Part shown: positions 1 to 7,982 of the stretch, piece by piece
Layout: each line of letters begins with the position of its first letter
How positions within the stretch are numbered: position 1 is the stretch's first letter
Made by a program: the position numbers and the translations under genes
Origin: Streptomyces sp. NBC_01294
GTDB lineage: Bacteria > Actinomycetota > Actinomycetes > Streptomycetales > Streptomycetaceae
NCBI RefSeq assembly: GCF_035917235.1
Contig: NZ_CP108423.1
Coordinates: forward strand, 3,103,001-3,167,000
Direction: 5' to 3'
Length of the DNA stretch: 64,000 nucleotides
The notes under the pieces: model-generated
What the model was told of the DNA's origin: nothing
Databases searched by the model: none
What the model saw: only the letters and a program-made list of their open reading frames with translations

Positions 1-395
1 CGCTGCCCGACTCGGAGGGCATCATCGCCCGGATCGTGAACCCCAGCAGCGCCACACCCGTTTTCGAGTGGAAGACCCAGGGCGGCCACAGCGAGATCGG
101 CCGGGCCCCGTTCCCCGCGTTTCCCAAGGGGTGCAAGCCGAGCTACGAGTTCACCGGAACCGTGCCGGTCGTGAAGCCCACGGCCCCCGCCCCCGCCCCG
201 GCGAAGCCGCAGACCGTCGGCCAGACGGCCGTGGTACCGAAGGGCCCGGTGGCCGCGGGCGCCGAACTCCCGGTCGCGGCGGCCGAGGACACCGACAAGG
301 CCGCCACCTGGGCGGCCGGCGTCGGCCTGATGGCCGCCTTCGGGGCCCTGGGCGCCAGCGTGCACCTGCGCCGTCGCCGCGACTCCCGGGGCTGA
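1..395 (+). CDS. C-terminal part of a secreted, membrane-anchored surface protein (5' end outside the window)
   Basis: The reading frame is open from the first bases (frame beginning at base 3) and ends with TGA at 393-395, so about 130 C-terminal residues are visible and the start lies upstream. A Pro/Ala-rich stretch of roughly 45 residues is followed by a hydrophobic segment (WAAGVGLMAAFGALGASV) and an Arg-rich tail (RRRRDSRG). That is the topology of a surface protein held by a C-terminal membrane helix. A sortase gene lies 76 bp downstream, which suggests a sortase-related surface protein. I do not see a clean LPxTG or LAxTG box; the nearest match is ELPVAAA just before the helix. The family cannot be named from this fragment. 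Confidence 0.7.
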   Translation, partial: LPDSEGIIARIVNPSSATPVFEWKTQGGHSEIGRAPFPAFPKGCKPSYEFTGTVPVVKPTAPAPAPAKPQTVGQTAVVPKGPVAAGAELPVAAAEDTDKAATWAAGVGLMAAFGALGASVHLRRRRDSRG

Positions 396-471
396 CACCC
401 CACCACCTCCTGCCCTCCCCCGGCGGGCCGCCGTCCCGGCGGCCCGCCGCACCCGTCTCCGGAGCACCCCC

Positions 472-1098
472 ATGGCCCACCGCGTACGCCCGCTGCTCGC
501 CGCCGTCCTCCTCACGGCCGCCCTGACCGGCTGCGGTGCGGCCGGCGCCGCCGCGCCCGCACCGCCCGTGGCCGCCGCCGCCTCGCCCGCCCCGCCCTCC
601 GTCACGCCCACCACCGCACCCGCCGCCCCGGCGAAGGCCGCCCCGCTGCCCGCGTCCGCGCCCGTACGCGTACGGATCCCCGCGGCCGGGGTGGACGCCT
701 CGCCGGTGCTGGAGCTCGGCCTGGCCGCCGACGGCACCGTCGAGGTGCCCTCCGTGGCCGACGGGGACAAGATCGGCTGGTACACCAAGGGCGTGACGCC
801 CGGCGAGACCGGTCCGGCCGTGCTGATCGGCCACTTCGACACCGCGCGCGGCCCGGCCGTGCTCAAGGACGTCTCGCGCGTGCGCACCGGCGAGGACATC
901 ACGGTCTCCCGGGCGGACGGCACCACCGCCGTCTTCCGCGTCCGCGAGCTGGAGCAGGTGGACAAGAAGGACTTCCCGACCGCCAAGGTCTACGGGGACA
1001 CCACGCGTCCGGAGCTGCGCGTGATCACCTGCGGCGGCGAGATCACGGACGGCCACCGGCCCGACAACATCATCTTGTATGCCGATCTCGTGGGCTGA
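472..1098 (+). CDS. Class F sortase, predicted lipoprotein
   Basis: This 208-residue protein has a signal peptide ending in an LTGC lipobox (Cys21), a Pro/Ala linker to about residue 65, and a sortase fold to the C-terminus. The catalytic residues fit sortases: His121 in IGHFDT, Cys187 in VITCGG, and Arg196 shortly after. The short length and the GHFDT and TCGG signatures match the actinobacterial class F sortases (family knowledge). These are transpeptidases acting outside the cytoplasmic membrane, and their natural substrates are mostly unknown. The gene follows the anchored protein at 1-395, which could be a substrate or partner (inference). Being lipid-anchored rather than held by an N-terminal helix is a variation worth noting. 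Confidence 0.9.
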   Translation: MAHRVRPLLAAVLLTAALTGCGAAGAAAPAPPVAAAASPAPPSVTPTTAPAAPAKAAPLPASAPVRVRIPAAGVDASPVLELGLAADGTVEVPSVADGDKIGWYTKGVTPGETGPAVLIGHFDTARGPAVLKDVSRVRTGEDITVSRADGTTAVFRVRELEQVDKKDFPTAKVYGDTTRPELRVITCGGEITDGHRPDNIILYADLVG

Positions 1099-1123
1099 GA
1101 CGGCGTGGGGCAGAATCGACCCC

Positions 1124-1774
1124 ATGAGCAGCCAGCAGCAGCCGACCGACGAGCCGGTCTACGACGACCGGGTCTACCGCTCCACCATGGGCGTCATCTC
1201 GGGGGTACTGCTGCTCGCGCTGGTCGCATGGCTCTGCGGCGACGCCTTGCTGCGGGGCTCGGGGAACACCCCGTGGATCGCGGCCGCGGTGGCGCTGTGC
1301 GCCGTACCGCTGATCGTGGCGTTCACGATCCGCCCGGCCGTCTTCGCCAACGACGACCGGCTGCGCGTGCGGAACCCCTTCCGGATCATCGAGCTGCCCT
1401 GGGCGGCCGTGGACGCGGTGCGCGCCGGCTACTCGGCCGAGGTGCTGGCCGAGGGCTCGAAGTACCAGCTCTGGTCCGTGCCCGTCTCGCTGCGGGAGCG
1501 GAAGAAGGCGAACCGTCAGCAGCTGCGCCACCTCAGCACCCAGCACCGGCTCGACCGCCGCGAGCCGAGCGACCCGGGCGCGGCCGCCCGCACCCCGTCC
1601 GAACCGATGCGGGCCAGCGCCGACCGGATCGTGGACGAGCTGCAGCGGCTGGCCGAACGCGGCGCCGAGCGGGCCGGCGCCCAGGGCAGCGTGCGCGTGC
1701 GCTGGTCGTACGAGATCATCGCGCCCGCCGTGGCCGGCGCGCTGTTCCTGATCGTCCTGCTCGCCACCGGCTGA
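1124..1774 (+). CDS. PH-domain-like membrane protein
   Basis: The start is ATG at 1124. An in-frame ATG at 1079 would overlap the sortase stop. The 216-residue product has two N-terminal membrane helices (about residues 22-38 and 48-66), then a PH-like domain with IRPAVFANDDRLRVRNPFR and LPWAAVDAV, typical of small bacterial bPH-domain proteins. A charged region (about 125-185, rich in Arg and Glu) precedes a last C-terminal helix (VAGALFLIVLLATG). The function is unknown. Small proteins of this type are widespread in Streptomyces. Confidence 0.85.
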   Translation: MSSQQQPTDEPVYDDRVYRSTMGVISGVLLLALVAWLCGDALLRGSGNTPWIAAAVALCAVPLIVAFTIRPAVFANDDRLRVRNPFRIIELPWAAVDAVRAGYSAEVLAEGSKYQLWSVPVSLRERKKANRQQLRHLSTQHRLDRREPSDPGAAARTPSEPMRASADRIVDELQRLAERGAERAGAQGSVRVRWSYEIIAPAVAGALFLIVLLATG

Positions 1775-1867
1775 CCGGCCTGACCTGCGGGACGGGGCCC
1801 ACGTGCTCCCCGCCACACCCCCCGAACGGGCGGAACCGTGGCCACCGGGTGAGGCGTCCTCGCAGGT

Positions 1868-2446
1868 GTGCAGCGTCATGAGGCCGGCGGCAGCGCCGCC
1901 ACCGCCACCGCGATCCATCTCCGTTTCCGACTCCTCGCCGGGGTCCTGCTCGTCGCCCACCTCGTGGTCGTCGGCTGGCTGACCCTTCGGCCGCTCGACG
2001 TGCCGTGGGCCGCGGCCGCCAATCTGTCCCCGCTGGAGGGGATCAGGGCGGACCTCGCCTACGGGCCGCTGGAGGCCGCCCGGCGGATCGGGGAGGGGCT
2101 GGCGCTGCTGGCCCCGCTCGGGGTGCTGCTGCCGATGATCAGCGGACGGATCGCGCTGTCGAGGCTGTCCGCGTGGTCCTCCCTGGCCCGGACCGCAGCC
2201 GCGGGCGCCCTGGTCTCCGTGAGCATCGAGATGCTCCAGACCGCCGTCCCGGGCCAGGTGGTCGACGTGGACTCGGTCCTGCTCAACACGGTCGGCGTCC
2301 TGCTCGCGCACGCGGCCGTCGTGCCGGCGCTGCGGGCCCGGCTGCGCCGCTCACACACCGTTTATCAGGGGGATACCCCGAAGATTTCCAGGGTCGGGCT
2401 CGGCCCCTGGACCGACGTTCTGTCGGCGGTCCAGCGGGAGTATTGA
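1868..2446 (+). CDS. VanZ-family membrane protein
   Basis: A GTG start at 1868 gives 192 residues with four or five predicted membrane segments. The VanZ signature is visible: LRPLDVPWAAAANLSPLEG near the first loop, the helix LLAPLGVLLPMI, and a later SVSIEMLQ followed by GQVVDVDSVLLNTVGVLLA. VanZ-like proteins are named after the teicoplanin-resistance accessory protein of enterococci, but most chromosomal copies have no known role and need not confer resistance. The gene is 39 bp upstream of the pspC-like gene on the same strand and may be cotranscribed with it. Confidence 0.85.
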   Translation: MQRHEAGGSAATATAIHLRFRLLAGVLLVAHLVVVGWLTLRPLDVPWAAAANLSPLEGIRADLAYGPLEAARRIGEGLALLAPLGVLLPMISGRIALSRLSAWSSLARTAAAGALVSVSIEMLQTAVPGQVVDVDSVLLNTVGVLLAHAAVVPALRARLRRSHTVYQGDTPKISRVGLGPWTDVLSAVQREY

Positions 2447-2485
2447 GACATCGCAAGAAAGCGATCCCGACGAAGGAGACACCTC

Positions 2486-2686
2486 ATGAGCGCCTTGGTC
2501 CGCCCCCGTGACGGCCGTTGGATCGGCGGAGTCTGCGCCGGACTGGCACGGCGTTTCGGAATTTCCGCGAACACGATGCGCACCATATTCGTCGTCTCGT
2601 GCCTGCTGCCCGGCCCGCAGTTCCTGGTCTACATCGCGCTGTGGCTGCTGCTGCCGAACGAGAAGTCCGCCTCCGCCGCCTGGTAG
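2486..2686 (+). CDS. PspC-domain small membrane protein
   Basis: The 66-residue product is essentially one PspC domain: RPRDGRWIGGVCAGLARRFG, then a helix (FVVSCLLPGPQFLVYIALWLLLP) and a short tail. PspC domains occur in phage-shock and envelope-stress proteins. Stand-alone copies like this are common in actinobacteria, and their partners are usually unknown. A good ribosome binding site (AAGGAG) lies just before the ATG. It follows the vanZ-like gene closely on the same strand. Confidence 0.9.
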   Translation: MSALVRPRDGRWIGGVCAGLARRFGISANTMRTIFVVSCLLPGPQFLVYIALWLLLPNEKSASAAW

Positions 2687-2721
2687 CCGCCGACCGCGAG
2701 GCCGGCCGGCCGGGCACCCGG

Positions 2722-3486
2722 TCAGCCGGCCTTCTGGACCTTTTCGAGCTGCTTGTCGGTTACTTCCTGCGGCACCTGGGCCTTCTGCTGGACCGCCGCC
2801 ACATTGAGGGCCATCAGCCGCACCACGGTGTCGCCCTCGCGCACCACGACCAGGTGGACCTGTGCCGAGACGCCCTGGGCGGCCGCGGTCGTGGTCCAGC
2901 TGACGCTCTCGTCGCCGCTCGTGCGGTAATCGGCGGCGCGCACGTCGCGGTAACTGCCGGTCTGCTTCTCGACCGTGGCGGAGAAGCCCGTACCGCAGGC
3001 GGCCACGGCGGCCCTGAGCCGGGCGATCAGCGCCTTGGCGTCGCTCTCGGCGTAGGAGCTGACGGAGGCGGAGACGGCGAGCCCGACCTGCTTCTGGGAG
3101 CCGATGCCGCGGTTGAGCGTCTCGCGGGCGGCCGGGTCCGGCTTGTCGCCCATGATGTCGGCCAGCGGCTGACAGGCCTTCTTGTCGGCCTGGGGCTGAC
3201 CGTCCGGGGCGCCCGGGTTCTTGCCCTGGGCGGAGATCTGGTAGCCGGCCAGGTCGCCCTGGGCCAGCACGGACCGCTCCAGCCTGCTGCCACCGGTCTT
3301 CGGCGCCGCGGATCCCGTCGATCCGGGGGACGCCGCCGGGGCGCCGGGCGCGCCGGAGGCGGCCGCGGAGCCCTTGGGATCCGGGGCCTTGCCCGTCGCG
3401 GGGGCGTCGGTGCTGCTGCACCCCGCCGCCGCGAGAACCAGGGCGGGGACCAGCGCGACCATCGTCGCTCGTGCCTTCATGCGCAT
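2722..3486 (-). CDS. Secreted lipoprotein, PknH-sensor-like
   Basis: I chose the ATG at 3486 because a GAGG lies 9 nt upstream and because it leaves a normal lipoprotein signal (VPALVLAAAGCSS). The frame is open upstream to 3585. The 254-residue product has a low-complexity Ala/Gly/Ser/Pro linker to about residue 70, then a globular domain with two Cys (in KKACQPL and VAACGTGF) that may pair. Its organisation resembles the extracellular sensor-like domains of the PknH type and the DUF5642 lipoproteins (weak recognition). It should sit on the outer face of the membrane. No enzymatic motif is seen. Confidence 0.8.
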   Translation of the reverse strand: MRMKARATMVALVPALVLAAAGCSSTDAPATGKAPDPKGSAAASGAPGAPAASPGSTGSAAPKTGGSRLERSVLAQGDLAGYQISAQGKNPGAPDGQPQADKKACQPLADIMGDKPDPAARETLNRGIGSQKQVGLAVSASVSSYAESDAKALIARLRAAVAACGTGFSATVEKQTGSYRDVRAADYRTSGDESVSWTTTAAAQGVSAQVHLVVVREGDTVVRLMALNVAAVQQKAQVPQEVTDKQLEKVQKAG

Positions 3487-3613
3487 GACCGAAAACCTCA
3501 TACCCAAAGCGTCGGCGGGCAGTTGGTGGTGATCGTGGCACACGGCACGACGTGGCGCCCACCCGCTCGAATGGGTGTGCGCCACGTGTGCACGCGTACG
3601 GATCCCGTACGAA

Positions 3614-3880
3614 TCAGCCGCCGACGCCGAGCCCGCTGGTCGGCAGACCGCCGAGCAGGCCGGTCACGGGACCGAGGGCGGCGGCCGGGTCGCTCGACTG
3701 CTGGCCCTCGGCGCCCACCTGCTGCTGGCTGGTGGCCCCCTGGAGGAGACCGGTGGCGGAGCCCAGCGCGTCGGAGAGGCCGACGGCCGGAACGGCAGCG
3801 GAGGCGGTACCGGCGGCGACGGCGGCGAAGGCGGCACCGAGAGCGGCGACACCGAGGGTCTTGGCAGCTGACTGCTTCAT
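3614..3880 (-). CDS. Small secreted protein of unknown function
   Basis: The 88-residue product has a clear Sec signal peptide (MKQSAAKTLGVAALGAAFAA, cleavage after TASA). The mature part is Gly/Leu/Ser-rich with the recurring pattern GLL-x(1-3)-A/G (GSATGLLQGATS, GPVTGLLGGLPTSG). The ATG at 3880 has AAGGA 8 nt upstream. Short hydrophobic secreted proteins of this look are frequent in Streptomyces and are often annotated only as hypothetical. It has no Cys and no chaplin repeat, so I do not call it a chaplin. Confidence 0.8.
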   Translation of the reverse strand: MKQSAAKTLGVAALGAAFAAVAAGTASAAVPAVGLSDALGSATGLLQGATSQQQVGAEGQQSSDPAAALGPVTGLLGGLPTSGLGVGG

Positions 3881-3965
3881 GAAAACGAATCCTTGCGACG
3901 GGGAATTGAGCGGCTCCGCAAACTAGTCACTTCAAACCCCCGCCCGCAAACATCATTAAATACGA

Positions 3966-4001
3966 GAAAGCGCCCGGGAATTGCCTCTCCCGGGCGCTTT
4001 C
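3966..4001 (-). terminator. Hairpin terminator downstream of add
   Basis: A perfect 14-bp inverted repeat (GAAAGCGCCCGGGA / TCCCGGGCGCTTTC) with an 8-nt loop lies 19 bp past the add stop. No long U-tract follows, which is usual for Streptomyces. The region between it and the small secreted protein start is AT-richer and probably holds that gene's promoter. Confidence 0.85.
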
Positions 4002-4019
4002 AGTACGTCATGCCATGGC

Positions 4020-5168
4020 CTACACCGAGACGGAACCACTGGTGGAGGCGGTCTGCTGGAACAGCCACTCGGACTTCAGCTCCGCATAACCCGGCTTGAT
4101 CACCTCGTTGATCATGGCCAGTCGTTCATCGAAAGGAATGAACGCGGACTTCATCGCATTGACGGTGAACCACTGCATGTCGTCGAGCGTGTAGCCGAAG
4201 GTGTCCACCAGGTGCTCGAACTCGCGGCTCATGCTGGTGCCGCTCATCAGGCGGTTGTCGGTGTTGACCGTGAGCCTGAAGTGCAGCTTGCGCAGCAGAC
4301 CGATCGGGTGCTCGGCGTACGAGGCGGCCGCGGCCGTCTGCAGGTTCGACGTCGGGCACATCTCCAGGGGGATGCGCTTGTCCCGGACGTACGAGGCCAG
4401 GCGGCCCAGCTTGACCGAGCCGTCCTCGGCGACCTCGATGTCATCGATGATCTTCACGCCGTGGCCGAGGCGGTCGGCGCCGCACCACTGCAGGGCCTGC
4501 CAGATCGACGGCAGGCCGAAGGCCTCGCCGGCGTGGATGGTGAAGTGGTTGTTCTCGCGCTTGAGGTACTCGAAGGCGTCGAGGTGGCGGGTGGGAGGGA
4601 ACCCGGCCTCGGCGCCGGCGATGTCGAAGCCGACCACGCCGTTGTCGCGGTAGCGGTTGGCCAGCTCCGCGATCTCCAGCGCACGGGCCGCGTGGCGCAT
4701 CGCGGTCAGCAGGGCGCCGACGCGGATGCGGTGGCCGTTGGCCTTCGCGCGGCGCTCGCCCTCGCGGAAGCCGTCGTTCACGGCCTCGACGACCTCTTCG
4801 AGGGTCAGGCCGGCTTCCAGGTGCTGTTCCGGGGCGTAACGGATCTCGGCGTACACGACGCCGTCCTCGGCCAGGTCCTCGGCGCACTCGGCGGCGACCC
4901 GGAAGAGGGCCGCCTTCGTCTGCATGACCGCGCAGGTGTGGGCGAAGGTCTCCAGGTAACGCGGAAGGGAGCCGGAGTCGGCGGCTTCGCGGAACCAGAT
5001 GCCGAGCTTGTCGGCGTCGGTCTCGGGGAGGCTCTCGTAGCCGGCCTCGCGGGCCAGCTCGATGATGGTCCCGGGGCGCAGTCCACCGTCGAGGTGATCG
5101 TGCAGCAGCACCTTCGGGGAGCGTCGGATCTGATCCGGGGTCGGCAGGTTGGGGGTCTCGCTCGTCAT
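4020..5168 (-). CDS. add: Adenosine deaminase
   Basis: The 382-residue product hydrolyses adenosine (and deoxyadenosine) to inosine and ammonia in purine salvage. Zinc and catalytic motifs of the family are present: HDHLDGG at residues 23-29, IHAGEAFG, the catalytic GHG in DRLGHGVKI, and NTDNRLMSG near the C-terminus where many relatives have TDDP. The length is typical of bacterial adenosine deaminases. The start ATG at 5168 is 16 bp from a 12-bp palindrome (5185-5196) that also occurs upstream of the nucleoside transport and deoA genes, so the gene probably belongs to the same regulon. Confidence 0.96.
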   Translation of the reverse strand: MTSETPNLPTPDQIRRSPKVLLHDHLDGGLRPGTIIELAREAGYESLPETDADKLGIWFREAADSGSLPRYLETFAHTCAVMQTKAALFRVAAECAEDLAEDGVVYAEIRYAPEQHLEAGLTLEEVVEAVNDGFREGERRAKANGHRIRVGALLTAMRHAARALEIAELANRYRDNGVVGFDIAGAEAGFPPTRHLDAFEYLKRENNHFTIHAGEAFGLPSIWQALQWCGADRLGHGVKIIDDIEVAEDGSVKLGRLASYVRDKRIPLEMCPTSNLQTAAAASYAEHPIGLLRKLHFRLTVNTDNRLMSGTSMSREFEHLVDTFGYTLDDMQWFTVNAMKSAFIPFDERLAMINEVIKPGYAELKSEWLFQQTASTSGSVSV

Positions 5169-5184
5169 CTGCGCACTCTAACTC

Positions 5185-5196
5185 CTACGCGCGTAG
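5185..5196 (-). promoter_or_regulatory. Candidate nucleoside-regulon operator upstream of add
   Basis: CTACGCGCGTAG is a perfect 12-bp palindrome 16 bp upstream of the add start codon. The same sequence or a close variant is found at 15341-15354, 19938-19949 and 21197-21208, each time just upstream of a nucleoside-related gene. The position near the start fits a repressor site. The cognate regulator is not in the window. Confidence 0.6.
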
Positions 5197-5282
5197 AGCA
5201 GGGTGTCGACGGCGAGCGTTGATATGTAACAGAGACCGCGCGGACGGATGGCGTACACCTGAAGGTCTGAGACTGTTCCGCC

Positions 5283-6017
5283 ATGGCACAGCATGCGCCG
5301 CCGGCGCGCGGGGCCCGTCTGGGGCGGGCGGCCGGCGCGAGAACCGGCTCGGGTTCGACGGAAAGCCCGGTCAACGGGGTGGTGCTCCTGCTTCCCGGGG
5401 CGTCCAGATTCTCCCCCGGTCCACTGCGCCCGCTCGCGCGGGCGCTGGCCCGGGCGGGCGGGGCGGAGGGGCTGGTCGCGCACACCGTGATCCACGGCGG
5501 CGGGTCCTCCCGCGAGGAACAGGCGCGGTGGGCGGCGGACGAGGTGGTGCGGCGGTACGGGGACGTGCCGGTGTGCCTGGCCGGCTACGGCGAGGGAGGC
5601 CTGGCCGCGCTGCGCGCCGCGGGGCACGGGGCCGTCAACTCCGTTCTGGTGATGGCCCCTTGTTTAGGGGAAGCGGCGCACGCGGACTCCCCTGAACCGG
5701 TGAAACAGCTGTCGGGGCGGCAGGTGTTGATCGTGCACGGCACCAACGACGCGCGCAGCGACCCGGAGGCGTCCTTCCTGCTGGCGGCGCGGGCGAAGAA
5801 GGCGAATCGTTCGACCTGCCGCTTCGAGGTGCACTCGGACGGCCACGGGCTGCGCGAGCACCAGGCGGAAGTGGTGGCGCTGGCCGTGGACTTCGTCCTG
5901 GGCGCGGTGTTCTCGGGACGGTACTCGCGGCCGGTGACGGACGCCCTGGCCGCCCCGCCGCCGCTGGGTCTGCGGATGCCGCTGGCCTCGGGCTTCGGGA
6001 AGTCCCTTCGGAGGTGA
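5283..6017 (+). CDS. Alpha/beta-hydrolase-fold protein with altered nucleophile elbow
   Basis: The 244-residue protein shows the order of an alpha/beta hydrolase: strand VNGVVLLLPGASRFS, the elbow VCLAGYGEGGLAAL, strand QVLIVHGTNDARSDP (acid), and SDGHGLREHQ (His). The elbow reads G-Y-G-E-G where G-x-S-x-G is expected, so the usual Ser nucleophile is replaced by Gly. It may therefore be non-catalytic or use another residue. There are disordered Ala/Arg-rich residues before about residue 30. It is divergent from add, and the two share the 114-bp intergenic region. The function is unknown. Confidence 0.8.
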   Translation: MAQHAPPARGARLGRAAGARTGSGSTESPVNGVVLLLPGASRFSPGPLRPLARALARAGGAEGLVAHTVIHGGGSSREEQARWAADEVVRRYGDVPVCLAGYGEGGLAALRAAGHGAVNSVLVMAPCLGEAAHADSPEPVKQLSGRQVLIVHGTNDARSDPEASFLLAARAKKANRSTCRFEVHSDGHGLREHQAEVVALAVDFVLGAVFSGRYSRPVTDALAAPPPLGLRMPLASGFGKSLRR

Positions 6018-6089
6018 GTCACGGGCCCGACGCGTAGGGTGAAGAGGAGCAGGCGAGTACTCGGGGCTTCACTCCGGAGGCGGTGCATC

Positions 6090-6461
6090 ATGACCGGGTT
6101 GGTGTCCAGGAGCTTCGACCAGGCCGACGAGACTCGGCCGTTCGTCGACGGCAAGGGCAGGCTGGACCTGCTGGAGACCGGTGGCACGGGGGTGGCGCGC
6201 TCCACCTTCGAGCCCGGCTGGAAGTGGTCGGAGCACGTCAAGCCGCTGGCCGGGACGGACAGCTGCCGTGCCGACCACACCGGGTACGTGGTGAGCGGCC
6301 GCATGAAGGTCGTCATGGACGACGGGGAGAGCACCGAGTTCGGCCCCGGCGACTACATGCGGGTGCCTCCCGGGCACAACGCGTGGGTCCTGGGCGACGA
6401 GGCCTGCGTGACGCTGGACTGGACCGGCTTCGCGGACTACGCGAAGCCGGCGCCCGGCTGA
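6090..6461 (+). CDS. Cupin-domain protein
   Basis: I chose ATG 6090 because CCGGAGG sits 9 nt upstream; an in-frame ATG at 6039 lacks a site. The 123 residues form one cupin: first motif around CRADHTGYVVSGRMKVVMDD and second motif EFGPGDYMRVPPGHNAWVLG. His in DHTG and His in PGHNAW are the likely metal or ligand residues. Small single-domain cupins like this are binding or enzyme proteins of varied function, and the substrate cannot be inferred. Confidence 0.85.
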   Translation: MTGLVSRSFDQADETRPFVDGKGRLDLLETGGTGVARSTFEPGWKWSEHVKPLAGTDSCRADHTGYVVSGRMKVVMDDGESTEFGPGDYMRVPPGHNAWVLGDEACVTLDWTGFADYAKPAPG

Positions 6462-6731
6462 GGGCCGAAGACTTGGGGTTCGGGATTCGGGGGTTGGGGG
6501 CCCGCCGGCGGTCGCGCCGGTCCTCTCGTACCCGCCGCTCCGCCCCCTCACGGTCGGATGGCACCGATGGATCCGGCGCGACCACCACGGTGCCCGCTCC
6601 CGCACGGCGGGGCCCCCGGCCGCCGCCACGGCTGACCGCGGGGCCGGCAGGACGACGGCCGGGGCCCCCGCCCCTTCCCGGCCGTCCGCTGCCGCACACC
6701 GCGTCCCCCCGTCACGCCGTGAGACCACTGT

Positions 6732-6767
6732 GCCTGTTCGGCATCTGCCGGATGCGGCCGAACAGGC
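6732..6767 (+). promoter_or_regulatory. Long hairpin upstream of the LuxR-type regulator
   Basis: Perfect 11-nt arms GCCTGTTCGGC and GCCGAACAGGC enclose 14 nt. Part of that interval can pair further (GCATC with GATGC). It ends 67 bp before the start codon. It may be a terminator for the cupin transcript, a leader structure, or an operator. Confidence 0.55.
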
Positions 6768-6796
6768 GTCGTCTTGCCGCCTTGCGGGAACACGAG

Positions 6797-6810
6797 GGGT
6801 TTACAAACCC
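6797..6810 (+). promoter_or_regulatory. Inverted repeat GGGTTT-AC-AAACCC before the LuxR-type gene
   Basis: The repeat has two perfect 6-nt arms around AC and ends 24 bp before the ATG. It is AT-richer than its surroundings. Its size and position suit an operator, possibly for autoregulation. Confidence 0.4.
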
Positions 6811-6834
6811 TCCCAGGCAGGGACGAATGCGCCT

Positions 6835-7917
6835 ATGCCAGCCGAGGAGACCGGAGCAGCCGGAGCAGCCGGAGCGGCCGGTTCCGTCGGGGAACTGACC
6901 CCGGCGGCCCGGCGCCTGTACGCGTACGCCGTCGAGCGGCACGCCTTCGACGCGGCGGAGGCCACCGAGGCCCTGGGCGTGCGCGCGGCCGCCGCGATCA
7001 CCGAGCTGGCCGCCGCGCACCTGCTCCAGCGGGCCCCGGGCACCGGGCAGGACCGGTGGAGCGCGGTCGCGCCCCGGGCGGCGGCGGCGCGGGCGCTGGC
7101 CCCGCTGGCCCTGCTCGTCCGGGAGACCCACGACGAGATGGACCGGCTGCGGGGGCGGCTGGAGGCGCTGGTGCCGGCGTACGAGGCGGGGACCGCACAC
7201 CGGGATCTGAGCGGCTCGGGCCGTCTGGAGCTGGTCACCGACCTCGGCGCGGTACGGGGGCTGATCGGGGAGCTGGTCGCGGCCTGCGAGCGGGAGCTGC
7301 TGACCTCGCAGCCCGGCGGGGGCCGGCCGCTGGAGGCGCTGGAGGAGTCGATCGGGCGGGACGAGTCCCTGCTGACGCGCGGGGTCCGGATGCGGACGAT
7401 CTACCAGCACACGGCGCGGTACTCGCGGCCCACGGCGGCGTACGTCGAGCGGGTGACGGCGCTGGGCGCGCAGGTGCGGACGCTGGGCGACGGGCTGATG
7501 CGGATGCTGATCTTCGACGAGCACACGGGGCTGATGGCCGTACCGGACCGCAGCGGGGCGGCGCTGGTGGTGCGGGAGCCGAGTGTCGTGCACTTCATGA
7601 CGTCGGCCTTCGAACGGTCCTGGCTGGGGGCGGAGCCCTTCTCGACGACGGTCAGCCCGGATGCGGCGCGGTCGATCTCGGACGAGCTGCGGCAGACGAT
7701 CGTCCGGCTGCTGTCGGAGGGGCTGGAGGACAAGGTGATCGCACGCCGGCTGGGCATGTCGGAACGCACCTGCCAGCGCCACATCGCGGAGATCATGCGG
7801 GCCGTGGGAGCCAAGTCCCGCTTCCAGGCCGGCTACTTGCTCTCCGCGGCGCCGGCCCCCGCGACGCCGTCCCCCGCGCCGTCCCCCGCGCCCGCGGATC
7901 CGCACGGGCCGGCCTAG
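6835..7917 (+). CDS. LuxR-type (NarL/FixJ HTH) transcriptional regulator
   Basis: ATG 6835 gives 360 residues. The frame is open upstream to 6730, but no better start is seen. The N-terminal third (about 15-65, RLYAYAVERHAFDAAEAT) resembles a TrmB-like winged helix. The centre (about 115-270) looks like a phospholipase-D-like or effector region as in other Streptomyces regulators of this layout. The C-terminus has a LuxR HTH (about 285-345) with LLSEGLEDKVIARRLGMSER and CQRHIAEIMRAVGAKSRFQAG. There is no phosphoacceptor receiver domain. A Pro/Ala tail follows. The two inverted repeats upstream may be its own regulatory sites. The target genes are unknown. Confidence 0.88.
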   Translation: MPAEETGAAGAAGAAGSVGELTPAARRLYAYAVERHAFDAAEATEALGVRAAAAITELAAAHLLQRAPGTGQDRWSAVAPRAAAARALAPLALLVRETHDEMDRLRGRLEALVPAYEAGTAHRDLSGSGRLELVTDLGAVRGLIGELVAACERELLTSQPGGGRPLEALEESIGRDESLLTRGVRMRTIYQHTARYSRPTAAYVERVTALGAQVRTLGDGLMRMLIFDEHTGLMAVPDRSGAALVVREPSVVHFMTSAFERSWLGAEPFSTTVSPDAARSISDELRQTIVRLLSEGLEDKVIARRLGMSERTCQRHIAEIMRAVGAKSRFQAGYLLSAAPAPATPSPAPSPAPADPHGPA

Positions 7918-7982
7918 TACGGCCCACTACGGGCTGCCGTACCGGTCGGAGGAGGCCACCACTTTCGGGCGCCGGGGCTCCC

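Larger units (their letters stand above)
6462..6834 (+). other. 373-bp gene-free region upstream of the LuxR-type gene
   Basis: No credible reading frame lies here. It begins with a G-rich stretch (6470-6505, runs of GGGG with TTCGGG repeats). It contains a long hairpin at 6732-6767 and a shorter inverted repeat at 6797-6810 that probably belong to the leader or promoter of the gene at 6835. Those two elements are listed separately. Confidence 0.6.

Noticed and set aside
1868..2446. Glycopeptide-resistance gene because of the VanZ family match
   Set aside because: There is no VanHAX set or sensor pair nearby. VanZ-like membrane proteins are common in streptomycetes without linked resistance.
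3614..3880. Chaplin or rodlin identity for the small secreted protein
   Set aside because: It lacks the two Cys and the GN-rich chaplin core, so I left it as a secreted protein of unknown function.
6470..6510. G-rich run resembling a quadruplex or a CRISPR-like repeat
   Set aside because: It has no regular repeat-spacer pattern. G-runs of this kind are frequent in a 72-percent-GC genome, so I do not treat it as a special element.
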